A stretch of 64,000 nucleotides of DNA from Ruegeria aquimaris (GTDB taxonomy: Bacteria; Pseudomonadota; Alphaproteobacteria; Rhodobacterales; Rhodobacteraceae): assembly GCF_025751555.1 (NCBI RefSeq), contig NZ_JAOWLB010000004.1:1-64000 (forward strand). The letters run 5' to 3'. The position numbers and the translations under genes are program-made. Numbering within the stretch: position 1 is the first letter of the stretch; each line of letters opens with the position of its first letter. The notes under the pieces are model-generated. The model worked only from the letters and a program-made list of their open reading frames with translations. It did not search any database and had not been told where the DNA came from. Of this stretch, positions 53,275-63,479 are shown piece after piece.

Positions 53275-53671
53275 CGCGCGCGGAGGGCCTGTAAGCCGGA
53301 TTCTGTTCCGGGGTTTCCCCCTTCGATGACCATTCCTCTGGGGCGCCTGTTGCCAGGCGCCTCTAGCTGCCAACCCGACCCCTCTCGGCTGAAGCGACCT
53401 AGCGGAGGTATCGGCCGAAACCGACGCGTCCCGCGCGGGGGTCCTATTTGGCATTGCTCCCGGTGGGGCTTGCCGTGCCGCCCCTGTTGCCAGGGGCGCG
53501 GTGGGCTCTTACTCCACCGTTTCACCCTTGCCGCGACCTGCGCGGCGGACTGTTCTCTGTGGCGCTTTCCGTCGGGTTTCCCCGCCCGGGCGTTACCCGG
53601 CACCGCTACTTCATGGAGTCCGGACTTTCCTCGCGGGGGTCGCCCCCACGCGGCCATCCGGCCCTCCGCGC
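53275..53671 (-). ncRNA. rnpB: RNase P RNA (class A)
   Basis: Read on the minus strand the RNA starts GCGCGGAGGGCCGGATGGCC and carries the universal GAGGAAAGTCCGGACTCCAT block (complement at 53612-53631) and the closing AGAATCCGGCTTACAGGCCC (complement at 53285-53304), which pairs with the 5' end. Conserved internal stretches include ACAGAGAAC and GGGTGAAACGGTGGAG. Ends are set from the P1 pairing GGAGGGCC/GGCCCTCC. About 397 nt, the usual size. RnpB processes tRNA 5' ends. Confidence 0.96.
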
Positions 53672-53678
53672 AGGGTTG

Positions 53679-53707
53679 CAGTTAGGCGCTGGTGCGACAG
53701 AGGTCAA
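53679..53707 (-). promoter_or_regulatory. Promoter of rnpB
   Basis: On the minus strand TTGACC (53702-53707) and TAACTG (53679-53684) with a 17-base spacer. The predicted transcription start, about 7-8 bases downstream, falls on the RNase P RNA 5' end. Confidence 0.7.
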
Positions 53708-53723
53708 GAGGGCGAGACAAGCA

Positions 53724-53823
53724 GGGGCGCTGCCCCTCTTGGCCTGCGGCCAATTCACCCCGGAGTATTTTTAGCGAAATGAAGAGACATGGTCTTTCAC
53801 ACTTCATTCCGCCACAAATACTC
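53724..53823. repeat. Structured intergenic repeat, copy 8
   Basis: GGGGC-GCT-GCCCC (53724-53736), hairpin TTGGCC-TGC-GGCCAA (53739-53753), CCCCGGAGTATTTTTAGCG with AAATGAAG ending 53784, then the inverted half CTTCATT and AAATACTC (53802-53823). It lies between the rnpB promoter and the 3' end of the amidase gene. Confidence 0.8.
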
Positions 53824-53857
53824 AAGAAAGCCAGATCGAGCCCGGCAAGCTGCGGGC

Positions 53858-54517
53858 TCAGGGCGCGACCTGTCCGAAGGGCGCGAAATCCTCGGGCGTG
53901 AGCGGCCCGCGCGCCCATGGCCTGTGACGCAGGCGCACGGCGGCCAAAAGGGTGTCATCATCGACCGGCGCGCTGAACCCGGCGGCACGGGCGCGAACGC
54001 GGAACGCTTCCGGCGACGGGTTCCCGGTCCCGGGATCACAAAAGGTTGGCGCAGCCAGGCCCGCCCGGGCGAGTCGCGCCCAGTCGAATCGCGGACCGGG
54101 ATCGCATTTGCGACCGGGCGCCATGTCGGAATGGCCGATCACGCCCTCGGGCGGGATCGCCCAGCGGCGCAGGATATCTGTCAGCAGGATTTCCAGCCTG
54201 GCCATCAGCGGCGCCGAAAACGGATGATCGCCGCGATTGTCAAGCTCGATGCCGATGGAGCGGGAGTTGATGTCGTCCAACCCCCGCCACTCCCCCGCCC
54301 CGGCATGCCAGGCGCGGTCGGCCTCGTCCACCATATGCCAGAGCCTGCCATCGGCGCCGATCAGGTAATGGGCCGAGACCTCGGCCGCCGGATCGCAGAG
54401 CCGGTCCAGCGCCGCCTCGGCGCCGTCCATGGCGGTGTAGTGGAGCACCACCAGCGACGGGGAAAGCCCGTCGCGGCGGGGGCCGAAATTTGGCGAGGGA
54501 TGCCAGACCGAGGTCAC
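53858..54517 (-). CDS. N-acetylmuramoyl-L-alanine amidase (AmpD-like)
   Basis: A 219-aa type 2 amidase. Zinc ligands: H in VVLHYTAMDG (about 26), H in GVIGHSDMAPGRKCDPGPRFDW (about 135) and D in the same segment (about 145). AHYLIGADGRLWHMVDEADRAWHAG is the other signature. It cuts the bond between MurNAc and the peptide, in recycling (AmpD) or in periplasmic remodelling; no signal peptide is visible, so cytoplasmic AmpD-type recycling is the better fit. It ends 6 bases from the lipoprotein stop region on the same strand. Confidence 0.88.
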   Translation of the reverse strand: MTSVWHPSPNFGPRRDGLSPSLVVLHYTAMDGAEAALDRLCDPAAEVSAHYLIGADGRLWHMVDEADRAWHAGAGEWRGLDDINSRSIGIELDNRGDHPFSAPLMARLEILLTDILRRWAIPPEGVIGHSDMAPGRKCDPGPRFDWARLARAGLAAPTFCDPGTGNPSPEAFRVRARAAGFSAPVDDDTLLAAVRLRHRPWARGPLTPEDFAPFGQVAP

Positions 54518-54523
54518 GCGGCC

Positions 54524-55315
54524 CTAGTTCTGCACCGCGCGCCGGAATGGCGCCGGATCCCAGGAACAGGCATAGCCGTCGCCGTCCGGGTCCAGCCCCT
54601 TGCGGTCGCGTTGCGGACCGCCATTGGCCAGAAACTCGGCCTGGGCCTGATCGGGCGAGGCGAACTCGGCGCAGTTGCGCTGCGCCTTGGCGGCCAGGTT
54701 GAAGCCCGCGCGGCTGTACATCTGCGTGCCCTTGGGATGGCTGGTCGACAGCGCGTATTGCACCACGTTGGGCGTGCCGTCGCTGGTACGTTCGGGCAGC
54801 GCGGTGGGCGCGATCACCTGATAGTTGGCGCGGTTCTGCGCGATCCGTTCGGCATCGCTCTGGATCGTCTGTCGGCTGGCCACCGCCTGGAAATCCTGCT
54901 CGTCCGAGATCGACGGGCTGCTGATCAGGTCCGGCGCCGGGTTCGAGGGGCTGGCCTGAACCGGCGCGACACCGGAATTGGCATTGGCCGCCGCCAGCGC
55001 CGCCGCCGTTTCGCGGGCAATGTCATCGGCGGTATCGGTCGGCTGCGGCGTATAGGCGGTGGCGGTTGTGGCGACCGGGTCCTCGATCGGGTTTGGCTGG
55101 ATCAGCCCATCGGGCTGGGCGGGCGCCAAACCCTCGGTCGAGACGGCCGAGGGCGGAATCAGCGGATCGCCGTTGATCGTCTGCCCCTCCAGCACCGCCT
55201 CGCGCTGGGCCTGGTATTCGGGCGTGTTGAAGCCGACCCCGGCCGCCGAATCCGGGATCGCGGGATCACAGGCCGCAAGCACCCCGATCACGGGAACCAG
55301 ATAGAATGCGCGCAT
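54524..55315 (-). CDS. Lipoprotein with Excalibur-type calcium-binding motif
   Basis: A 263-aa protein from the ATG at 55315. The lipobox is GVLAACDP (Cys about residue 16). Residues 40-200 are low-complexity, rich in Pro, Ala, Thr and Gln. The last 50 residues (NCAEFASPDQAQAEFL, then DPDGDGYACSWDPAPFR) match the Excalibur motif DxDxDGxxCE-like with two Cys. It probably sits in the outer membrane or periplasm. The upstream gap to gatA is 35 bases. Confidence 0.8.
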   Translation of the reverse strand: MRAFYLVPVIGVLAACDPAIPDSAAGVGFNTPEYQAQREAVLEGQTINGDPLIPPSAVSTEGLAPAQPDGLIQPNPIEDPVATTATAYTPQPTDTADDIARETAAALAAANANSGVAPVQASPSNPAPDLISSPSISDEQDFQAVASRQTIQSDAERIAQNRANYQVIAPTALPERTSDGTPNVVQYALSTSHPKGTQMYSRAGFNLAAKAQRNCAEFASPDQAQAEFLANGGPQRDRKGLDPDGDGYACSWDPAPFRRAVQN

Positions 55316-55350
55316 GTTTGCCGTCCTGCTCTTTTGCTTTGCCGACAGGT

Positions 55351-56838
<1,488 letters not shown>

Positions 56839-56841
56839 GTC

Positions 56842-57129
56842 TTACTCCACCACCTTGGGAACCGCGAAAAACCCCTCGCGCGCGTCGGGCGCGTTGGAAA
56901 GGACCTTAGCCTGCTGGTTGCCGTCGGTCACCCCGTCGGCGCGGCGCTTCAGCCGCATCGGCGTAACCGAGACCATCGGCTCGACGCCCTCGACATCCAC
57001 CTCGTTCAGCTGCTCGATGAACCCGAGTATGGTGTTGAATTCGGCGGCGAGCGCCGGCAGCGCGTCCTCTTCCACCTTGATCCGGGCCAGCTTGGCCACT
57101 TTGGCGGCGGTGCTTTGGTCAATCGACAT
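56842..57129 (-). CDS. gatC: Asp/Glu-tRNA amidotransferase subunit C
   Basis: A 95-aa protein: MSIDQSTAAKVAKLARIKVEED, then EFNTILGFIEQLNEVDVEGVEPM, and the closing REGFFAVPKVVE. GatC clamps the interface of GatA and GatB. It precedes gatA with a 3-base gap. Confidence 0.95.
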   Translation of the reverse strand: MSIDQSTAAKVAKLARIKVEEDALPALAAEFNTILGFIEQLNEVDVEGVEPMVSVTPMRLKRRADGVTDGNQQAKVLSNAPDAREGFFAVPKVVE

Positions 57130-57205
57130 CGGTTTCCCTCATCTGCGTCAGGCCCGCATTTACCGCCCCATGGGCGCGGTCGCAAGGGCAACGGAAAGGC
57201 GATGG

Positions 57206-58360
57206 TCAGCCGCGCCGCCTGCGCAGATAGGCCAGCGCCGCCATTGCCGCGAAAATCAGCGCCAGAACCCCGGCAAAACCGCCATTGCCGGTCAGTTGCA
57301 TCGCAACACCGGTGATCGGCCCGCCGATCATGCCGCCCACACCAAAGGCGATGGCAAAGGCGGCATTGCCCGCCACCAGGTCGCTGCCGCTGAACCGGTC
57401 GCCCAGTTCCGACATCGCCATCGTGTACAGGCCACCCGCCGTGGCGCCAAAGACAAAGAGAACGCCCAGGAACAGCGGCAACCGGTCGGGCAGGCCGGGC
57501 AACAGCAACGCGCCCAGCGCGGTCAACAGAGCACAGAGCACCATCACCTGCCGGCGCGAGGTCCGGTCCGACAGCCATCCGATGGGGATCTGCAACACCG
57601 TATTGCCCAGGAACGCCACCGACAGGGCCGAGGTTGCCACCGCCACCGTCAGCCCCGCCGACAGGCCAAAGACCGGAAACAGCGACAGCATCGCCCCCTC
57701 CCAGAAGGCATAGACACAGATCGCCGCCAACAGGGTCGGCGCCCGGCGCAGGAACCCCAGCGGCGACACCGGCGCCTCGTCCGAGACATCCGGCGCATGG
57801 GCGCGCACCGCCATCACCACGGCGATGGCCAGCACACAACACGCCGCGCCGACGGCAAACGGGGTGAAGCTCTGGAACCCGACCAGCGCCAGCGTGAAGG
57901 GCCCGGCACCAAAGCCCACCGACAGCGCGGTGGCATAGATGCCCACCACCCGGCCCCGGGTCTCGGGGCGGGCGAGCTGATTGATCCAGGTCTCCGACAC
58001 GATGAAGATGCCCACATCGGCCATGCCCAGCATCAGGCGCAGTACCAGAAACGCGCCAAAGGAGCGGGTCAGCCCCAGCGCCACGATCAGCAGCGCCGAC
58101 ATCAGCAGCGAACCGATGGCCACCTGCCAGCTTCCGAATCGCTCGATCAGGCGCGGGTAAAAGGGCGAGGCGATCATGATCCCCAGCGGCGTCATCGCCG
58201 CGTTGACCCCGATGGCGGCCTCGCTGATACCCTGCTCCTCCAGCACCAGCGACGAGAGCGGAAAGCTGAGGCCAACGGTCAGCGCAAAGATGGTGGTGCA
58301 GGCAATCGCCCCCGCGATCCCGGCGCGCCGCGCCCTGTCGGTCATGTCGGCCGCCGTCAT
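57206..58360 (-). CDS. MFS transporter (YcaD-like)
   Basis: A 384-aa protein from the ATG at 58360 (GGGAGAGAG upstream) with twelve hydrophobic segments. MFS motif A-like sequences: YPRLIERFGSWQV after TM2 and IGWLSDRTSRRQVMVL after TM8. FLVLRLMLGMADVGIFIVSETWINQLARPETRGRVVG resembles the YcaD/MFS_1 subgroup. The substrate is unknown. gatC is 76 bases downstream on the same strand. Confidence 0.87.
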   Translation of the reverse strand: MTAADMTDRARRAGIAGAIACTTIFALTVGLSFPLSSLVLEEQGISEAAIGVNAAMTPLGIMIASPFYPRLIERFGSWQVAIGSLLMSALLIVALGLTRSFGAFLVLRLMLGMADVGIFIVSETWINQLARPETRGRVVGIYATALSVGFGAGPFTLALVGFQSFTPFAVGAACCVLAIAVVMAVRAHAPDVSDEAPVSPLGFLRRAPTLLAAICVYAFWEGAMLSLFPVFGLSAGLTVAVATSALSVAFLGNTVLQIPIGWLSDRTSRRQVMVLCALLTALGALLLPGLPDRLPLFLGVLFVFGATAGGLYTMAMSELGDRFSGSDLVAGNAAFAIAFGVGGMIGGPITGVAMQLTGNGGFAGVLALIFAAMAALAYLRRRRG

Positions 58361-58430
58361 CGCTCTCTCCCTGCGCATCCGGGCAGATGACCGGCCCGGG
58401 CGGCAAAGGTCAAGCGCCCGCAAACGAAAC

Positions 58431-58456
58431 GGCCCGCGCGAGGGTTCGCGCGGGCC
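58431..58456 (-). terminator. Terminator downstream of the YHS-domain gene
   Basis: GGCCCGCGCGA (58431-58441) pairs with TCGCGCGGGCC (58446-58456), perfect 11-bp arms, 4-base loop. On the minus strand it is followed by GTTTCGTTTG, 20 bases past the YHS gene stop. Confidence 0.8.
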
Positions 58457-58475
58457 ACCCAGTCAGACGACGGGA

Positions 58476-58958
58476 TCAGAGATCCTTGGCCGCCTTGTGT
58501 TCGATCTTGGTCCAGTTGGCCGCCGCTTTCGAGATGGTGCCGGCCTTGTCCTGTTCGAACATCTTGTAGATTTCCTCGTTCAGGAAGACATAGAGCTTGC
58601 CGTCGACCACGGCGGCGTAGTTCGGGTCGCCGTCGAACTTCTTGCCGACCGAGACGCCAAAGGTGCAGAAACCGCCGTTCTGCACGGAGTAGTGATCGGG
58701 GTTGGCCTGGAACGCCTTGAGGTTCTTTTCCGAGGCAAAATAATAGGCCACGCCGTCATGCACGGCGGTATGCGCGGCGCTGCCTTCGCGGTTCTTGCCC
58801 TTGTCGAGCAGTGCGACCGGGTCCGAGCCATGCAGGCCCAGCGGCGCGCCAGCGGCGGTCAGGCCGGGCACCACGTTGATTTCGTCGGCGGCCATGGCCG
58901 GGCCAAAGGCGAGCAGGGCCGACAGGGCGGCGGCGGTAAAGGTGATCATGCGAGACAT
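58476..58958 (-). CDS. Exported YHS-domain protein
   Basis: A 160-aa protein with a signal peptide (AALSALLAFGPAMAADE). The YHS-like core spans residues about 45-100: DPVALLDKG, AAHTAVHDGVAYYFASEKNLKAFQANPDHYSVQNGGFC. In the class the Tyr-His-Ser motif binds metal; here the segment reads HGSDPVALL, as in many periplasmic YHS proteins. The C-terminal half is a second lobe (KLYVFLNEEIYKMFEQDKAGTISKAAANW). Metal binding is inferred. A strong palindrome lies 119-138 bases upstream of the start, and a terminator follows. Confidence 0.85.
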   Translation of the reverse strand: MSRMITFTAAALSALLAFGPAMAADEINVVPGLTAAGAPLGLHGSDPVALLDKGKNREGSAAHTAVHDGVAYYFASEKNLKAFQANPDHYSVQNGGFCTFGVSVGKKFDGDPNYAAVVDGKLYVFLNEEIYKMFEQDKAGTISKAAANWTKIEHKAAKDL

Positions 58959-59076
58959 CGTTTGGTTTCCTTTCGGTTGACTGATAACGCCCGGCCAGTT
59001 GATTGGCGGGTGTGTCAGGAAACTGCATCACGAGGCCGCTGCCGTGAATGTTCAGACGTTCAAGCAATACGACAGA

Positions 59077-59096
59077 TCGTTCAAACGATTGAACGA
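59077..59096. promoter_or_regulatory. Operator-like palindrome upstream of the YHS gene
   Basis: TCGTTCAA (59077-59084), spacer ACGA, TTGAACGA (59089-59096): perfect 8-bp arms in an AT-rich stretch. A related half GACGTTCAAG is at 59055-59064. The palindrome lies 119-138 bases before the start of the YHS gene; the flanking gene on the other side ends here, so the YHS gene is the only likely target. Confidence 0.6.
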
Positions 59097-59173
59097 ATGA
59101 TACAAATAATAGAACTTATTAGTATGGAAAATTCAAAGTTTGTGACAATAGAGGCGAATTGGTGAATCCGGCA

Positions 59174-60460
59174 TCAGAGCGCCAGGCGCGAAACCCCCTG
59201 CTCTGACAACAGCCTCACCAGTTCGGCACTATCCACCTGCTGCACCGGCACGGCGTCACGAATCGCCAGATGCGCCGCCGATCCGGTGGCCTGCCCCATC
59301 GCCATGCATTGCGGCATCCCCCGAACCGAGGCAAAGGCCACCAGGTCAGCCGACAGGATGCGACCCGCGAACATCAGGTTCGCAACCGCTTTCGGCAGCA
59401 GCGACCGGAACGGGATGGTGTAATAGCCGCCGCGCTCGACCATGGCGTCATGGGTCATCTGGTCCGAGGTGCGCATCACATCGTCGATCGGGTTGTCACA
59501 GGCGACGATCCCGTCGGCAAACTTGGTGCCCGCGGCCAGATCGGCGCCGGTGACCTTGTACACCCCTTCCAGCTTGCGCGTTTCGCGCACACCCACGGTG
59601 GGACCCAGCTGCGCCATATGCGCAGCCTCGAATCCGGGCACATCCGTGCGCAGGAACTGCGCCAGTTGCAGACAGCGCCGCCGCCCCTCTTGCGTGGCAC
59701 GGGTGACATCGGCAGGGTCGGTGCCATCCACCCCGCGAATGGCGACCGAGTTGCAGAAGACCGTGCCGGGGTGAAACCCCTTCATCAGGTAGAGCTGCGC
59801 CAGATGCGGATGCAGCCGCCCCTCGGCGATGCCCCGGGCGGCATGCCGGCGGAAATAGGGATCGTTCTCGGCAAACACCCGATCCCAGTCCGCGCCCTCC
59901 ATGAAAAAGGACAGCGTCACCGCCATCATGTTGCCCTGCCCGTCACCCAGCGTGAAGGGCACGCCCGCCTTGGCCGAGATATCGCCATCGCCGGAACAGT
60001 CGATCACGATCCGCGCCGCAATCCGCTGCGGTCCGCGCCGGTCGAACACGTCGACGGCCGCGATACGGTCACCCTCCATGACCGGAGCATGCGCCACCGC
60101 GCCCAGGAAAACCCGCACGCCCGCCTCTTCCAGCATCTCGAACATCATCGTGGTGGCGGCGTCGTGGTCATACTGGATCTCGGGGCCGAAATTCTCCAGC
60201 GTACATGGGCGCTTCTCGGCCATCGGCGGGTCCATCGCCATCAACCGGCCCTCCAGCTCCTGCATCAGACCGCCGATGCTTTCACCCTGCGGATAAGCCG
60301 CGCCCCAGGGCATGCCGGGGCAGAATGCCATGACCCCACCCACCTTGGTCCCGGCCTCGAGCAGCACCACATCGAGCCCCAACCGCCCTGCCGCCACCGC
60401 CGCGCCAAAACCGGCGGTGCCGCCGCCGATCACCAGTACATCCGCCGATATTTCCTGCAT
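59174..60460 (-). CDS. FAD-dependent oxidoreductase (FAD_oxidored type)
   Basis: A 428-aa flavoprotein from the ATG at 60460; the longer frame runs through the upstream spacer. The FAD motif is DVLVIGGGTAGFGAAVAAGRLG (residues 6-27), followed by VVLLEAGTKVGGVMAFCPGMPWG. RIVIDCSGDGDISAKAG and LLPKAVANLMFAGRILSADLVAFASVRGMPQCMAMGQATGSAAHLA complete the FAD_oxidored pattern. These enzymes resemble succinate-dehydrogenase-type flavoproteins and often process sugar- or xanthan-derived substrates; the substrate here is unknown. Confidence 0.85.
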   Translation of the reverse strand: MQEISADVLVIGGGTAGFGAAVAAGRLGLDVVLLEAGTKVGGVMAFCPGMPWGAAYPQGESIGGLMQELEGRLMAMDPPMAEKRPCTLENFGPEIQYDHDAATTMMFEMLEEAGVRVFLGAVAHAPVMEGDRIAAVDVFDRRGPQRIAARIVIDCSGDGDISAKAGVPFTLGDGQGNMMAVTLSFFMEGADWDRVFAENDPYFRRHAARGIAEGRLHPHLAQLYLMKGFHPGTVFCNSVAIRGVDGTDPADVTRATQEGRRRCLQLAQFLRTDVPGFEAAHMAQLGPTVGVRETRKLEGVYKVTGADLAAGTKFADGIVACDNPIDDVMRTSDQMTHDAMVERGGYYTIPFRSLLPKAVANLMFAGRILSADLVAFASVRGMPQCMAMGQATGSAAHLAIRDAVPVQQVDSAELVRLLSEQGVSRLAL

Positions 60461-60633
60461 CCCTGCCTCTCCGCCTGCTGTTTCCCTTTTGTCCGCCACA
60501 GAAACATGGCACGTCTGTCCCGTTCGCGACCGGTTCGGCCCGACCCTATCGCGATTTCCCGCAACCTCTCCGTAGATTTTCACCCGGCGGGTGCTAGGGT
60601 GATCTGAAACGCAGTTCACGGAGAGAAAGACAC

Positions 60634-61326
60634 ATGAAGATCATCTGGCTGGGACATGGCAGTTTCCGGATCGAAAGCGGCGAGGCCATGCTGCTGATCG
60701 ACCCCTGGCTCAGCGGCAACCCCGCCCTGCCCGAGGATCAGCACGACGCCGCCGTCGCGGGCGCCACCCATATCCTGCTGACCCATACCCATTTCGACCA
60801 TGTGATCGACGTGCTGCCGCTGGCCAAAAGGCTCAGGATCCCGGTCGTGGGCCAGTACGACCTGATGGGCTTTTGGGGCGAAACCGAGGGGATCGAAACC
60901 ATCGGGTTCAACAAGGGCGGCACGGTCACCCTGAACGGTGTTCGGGTGTCGATGGTGCCCGCCTCGCACAGCTCGACCTTCTCCACCCCCGAGGGGCTGC
61001 GCACCGGCGGATCGGAAGTGGGCTATATGATCAGCGCCGAGAAGCACACCATCTATCATTCGGGCGACACCGCGATGATGGCCGACATGGACTGGATGGG
61101 CGAATATTACAAACCCGATATCGGCATCCTCAGCGCGGGCGGCCATTTCACCATGGACATGAAGAGCGCCGCCTGGGCGTCCAAGCGCTTCTTCAACTTC
61201 AAGACGGTGATCCCGGGCCATTACAAGACCTTCCCGATCCTCGAACAATCGGCCAAGGCGCTGATCGACGGCCTGCCCGATGTCGACGTGATCGAGCCGG
61301 AGGTGATGCAACCCATCGACATCTGA
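60634..61326 (+). CDS. UPF0173-like metallo-beta-lactamase-fold hydrolase
   Basis: A 230-aa protein. Zinc motif HTHFDHVID (about residues 50-58), further His in PASHSSTF (about 111), D in HSGDTAMMADMD (about 145) and the C-terminal PGHYKTFP. It is the MBL-fold metal-dependent hydrolase type (YtkL-like) common beside unrelated genes. AGAGAAAGACAC precedes the ATG. It stops 3 bases before the first cyclase gene, so they are probably one operon; the hydrolase could act on a compound related to the signalling proteins. Confidence 0.88.
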   Translation: MKIIWLGHGSFRIESGEAMLLIDPWLSGNPALPEDQHDAAVAGATHILLTHTHFDHVIDVLPLAKRLRIPVVGQYDLMGFWGETEGIETIGFNKGGTVTLNGVRVSMVPASHSSTFSTPEGLRTGGSEVGYMISAEKHTIYHSGDTAMMADMDWMGEYYKPDIGILSAGGHFTMDMKSAAWASKRFFNFKTVIPGHYKTFPILEQSAKALIDGLPDVDVIEPEVMQPIDI

Positions 61327-61329
61327 GGC

Positions 61330-62301
61330 ATGGCCGTCATCACCCCCTCGCCCGAGCTTGGCGCCATCGTGCGACGATGGCTCCGCGCTTATGCGTCAGG
61401 GGACAAGGAGACGGTGACCAACCTTTTCTCGGCCGATCCGGCGCTGGGATATATCGGCTCCTCCCATGGCGAGATCTGGCGCGGCGACACGCTGCGCCGG
61501 GGCATGGCGAGCTATATGGAGGACATCCCCAGCTTTGCCTGGGACCGGGACGAGTTTCGCGGCTTTGAATGCGGCGAACTGGGTTGGGTCGAATGGTTCG
61601 GCGAGCGGGTGTCGCTGGATACCGGCAAGGAGATCACCTTTCGCTCCACCTTCGTTCTGCATCTGGAACAGGGCGTCTGGCGGATCGTGCATGTGCACAA
61701 CTCGAACCCGGTTTCGAACATGGAGGCGCTGGGATACGAATCGCGCGGGTTCGAGGATCTGCTCGAAGCAGCACTTGCCACCCCGGCCCAGTTTCAGCGC
61801 ACCGGCATGGCCACGATCATGTTCACCGATATCGCCGACAGTTCGGTGCTGGCCGAGACCCTGGGCGACGCCCGTTGGTCAGTTGCCGTGCGGGCGCATC
61901 TGAAACAAGTCGAAGGCATTGTCACCGAGCATGGCGGCACGCTGATCAAGACCTTGGGCGACGGCACCATGTCGGCCTTTCCCTCGGCCTCGGCGGCACT
62001 GTCCGCGGCGGTAACGTTGCAGAACATCATAACGAACACCACCGAGGAGCCGCATCTGCGCATCCGGATCGGCCTGCATACCGGCGATCTGGTCGAACAG
62101 GACGGCGACCTGTTCGGCACCGTCGTGAACAAGGCCGCGCGCGTTGCCGCGCTGGCGGCGCCGGGCGATATCTGCCTGTCGGACGCCACCCGCATCATGG
62201 TCGGCGCCGCGCGGCACTTCCGGTTCTCCCCACCGGTCGAAGTCAGTCTCAAGGGGCTGGAAGGGCGGCATGTGACCTATCGTCTGGAGTGGCAGGAATG
62301 A
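61330..62301 (+). CDS. NTF2-like (SnoaL) / class III adenylate cyclase fusion (copy 1)
   Basis: A 323-aa cytosolic protein. Residues 6-135 are an NTF2/SnoaL-like domain (LGAIVRRWLRAYASGDKETV ... GVWRIVHVHNSNPVSNMEALG). Residues 157-320 are a class III nucleotide cyclase domain with metal ligands D167 (MFTDIADS) and D211 (LGDGTM), K207 (GGTLIKTLGDG) and the transition-state pair N267/R271 (VVNKAAR). All catalytic positions are present, so it should make cAMP. The NTF2 domain is a likely ligand sensor. Overlaps the next copy in an ATGA arrangement. Confidence 0.87.
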   Translation: MAVITPSPELGAIVRRWLRAYASGDKETVTNLFSADPALGYIGSSHGEIWRGDTLRRGMASYMEDIPSFAWDRDEFRGFECGELGWVEWFGERVSLDTGKEITFRSTFVLHLEQGVWRIVHVHNSNPVSNMEALGYESRGFEDLLEAALATPAQFQRTGMATIMFTDIADSSVLAETLGDARWSVAVRAHLKQVEGIVTEHGGTLIKTLGDGTMSAFPSASAALSAAVTLQNIITNTTEEPHLRIRIGLHTGDLVEQDGDLFGTVVNKAARVAALAAPGDICLSDATRIMVGAARHFRFSPPVEVSLKGLEGRHVTYRLEWQE

Positions 62302-63269
62302 GCGCACCGCTCCAACCCAGCCCCGAGATCGCCGCCATCGCGCGCCGCTGGCACGAAGCCTATGCCAACGGCGACAGCGCCACGATGGTCAATCTGCTGA
62401 CGGATGACGCGCTGTTGTGCTACGTCGGCACCGCCCCTGACGAGATCGGCAAAGGCACCGAGTTCCGGCAGGCCTTTGGCCGGTTTGTCGATGCCCACCC
62501 GCGCATGCGCCTGCGCTTCATTTCGATCGACGGTTTCGCCTGTGGTCCGGTGGGTTGGTCGATCACGCTGCACGAGGCCAAGGCCCCCGACAGCACCGCC
62601 GCCGTGGTGCGGACAACCCTGATCTTTCACCTGCAACAGGGCCAATGGCGCATCGCGCATGTCCACAACTCGATCCCGCGAACCAATACCGAAGGTCTGG
62701 GGCGAGAGCTTGCGCGCTTTGATGAGCTTCTGGATGCAGCCCTGTCCGGAACCGAGGCACCAGCCCGCACCGGGCTCGCCACCATAATGTTCACCGACAT
62801 CGCCGACAGCACCGCCATCGCCGCCGCCATCGGCGACGCCCTATGGTCGGCTGCGGTCAAGACCCATATCGGCACTGTAAAGTCACTGATCGAAGGCTTG
62901 GGCGGGACATTGATCAAGTCGCTGGGCGACGGCACGATGTCCAGCTTTCCATCGGCCCGTGCCGCGCTCTCCGCCGCCGCAGCCGCCCAGCAGGCAGTGG
63001 CCCAGGCCGAAGCCGAGCCGAGGTTGCGGATCCGCATTGGCCTGCATACCGGCGACCTGATCGCCGGCGACACGGACGTTTTCGGCACCGTGGTCAACAA
63101 GGCCGCCCGCATTGCCGCCCTTGCCGGGCCGGGTGAAATCCGCGTCTCCGATGCCACCCGTCTGATGGTCGGCGACAGCGGCGGTTTTGTCTTTGCCAAT
63201 CCCGCCGCCGTGGCCCTGCGCGGGCTCGCGGGCGAGCACCTGACCCATCTGCTGGAGTGGCGAGACTAA
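62298..63269 (+). CDS. NTF2-like (SnoaL) / class III adenylate cyclase fusion (copy 2)
   Basis: A 323-aa paralogue with the same architecture: sensor-like residues 8-135 (EIAAIARRWHEAYANGDSATM, WRIAHVHNSIPRTN) and cyclase residues 158-320 with FTDIADST, IKSLGDGTMSSF and VVNKAARIAAL. The ATG at 62298 overlaps the stop of copy 1 (ATGA), indicating coupled translation. The cyclase halves of copies 1 and 2 are much more alike than the sensor halves, as expected if the sensors diverged to see different ligands. Confidence 0.87.
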   Translation: MSAPLQPSPEIAAIARRWHEAYANGDSATMVNLLTDDALLCYVGTAPDEIGKGTEFRQAFGRFVDAHPRMRLRFISIDGFACGPVGWSITLHEAKAPDSTAAVVRTTLIFHLQQGQWRIAHVHNSIPRTNTEGLGRELARFDELLDAALSGTEAPARTGLATIMFTDIADSTAIAAAIGDALWSAAVKTHIGTVKSLIEGLGGTLIKSLGDGTMSSFPSARAALSAAAAAQQAVAQAEAEPRLRIRIGLHTGDLIAGDTDVFGTVVNKAARIAALAGPGEIRVSDATRLMVGDSGGFVFANPAAVALRGLAGEHLTHLLEWRD

Positions 63270-63479
63270 CCGAACTGCTCTTCGAACCTGTCTTTCTCAC
63301 CCTGAGGACTGCGGCGCGCGCTGCAAGGCTTCGATGCCGAAATCTACCCGAATGTTTCCGGCCCCTTGCATGTCTCCTGTCGGCCCGAAACCTGCACGCA
63401 TGCAAGAGATTGCGGGAAAGCCGCCCGAGGCTTTAGAAAGAGAACAGTCGTCCCCATTTCCGCCGGCCGGAGGCTCTGT

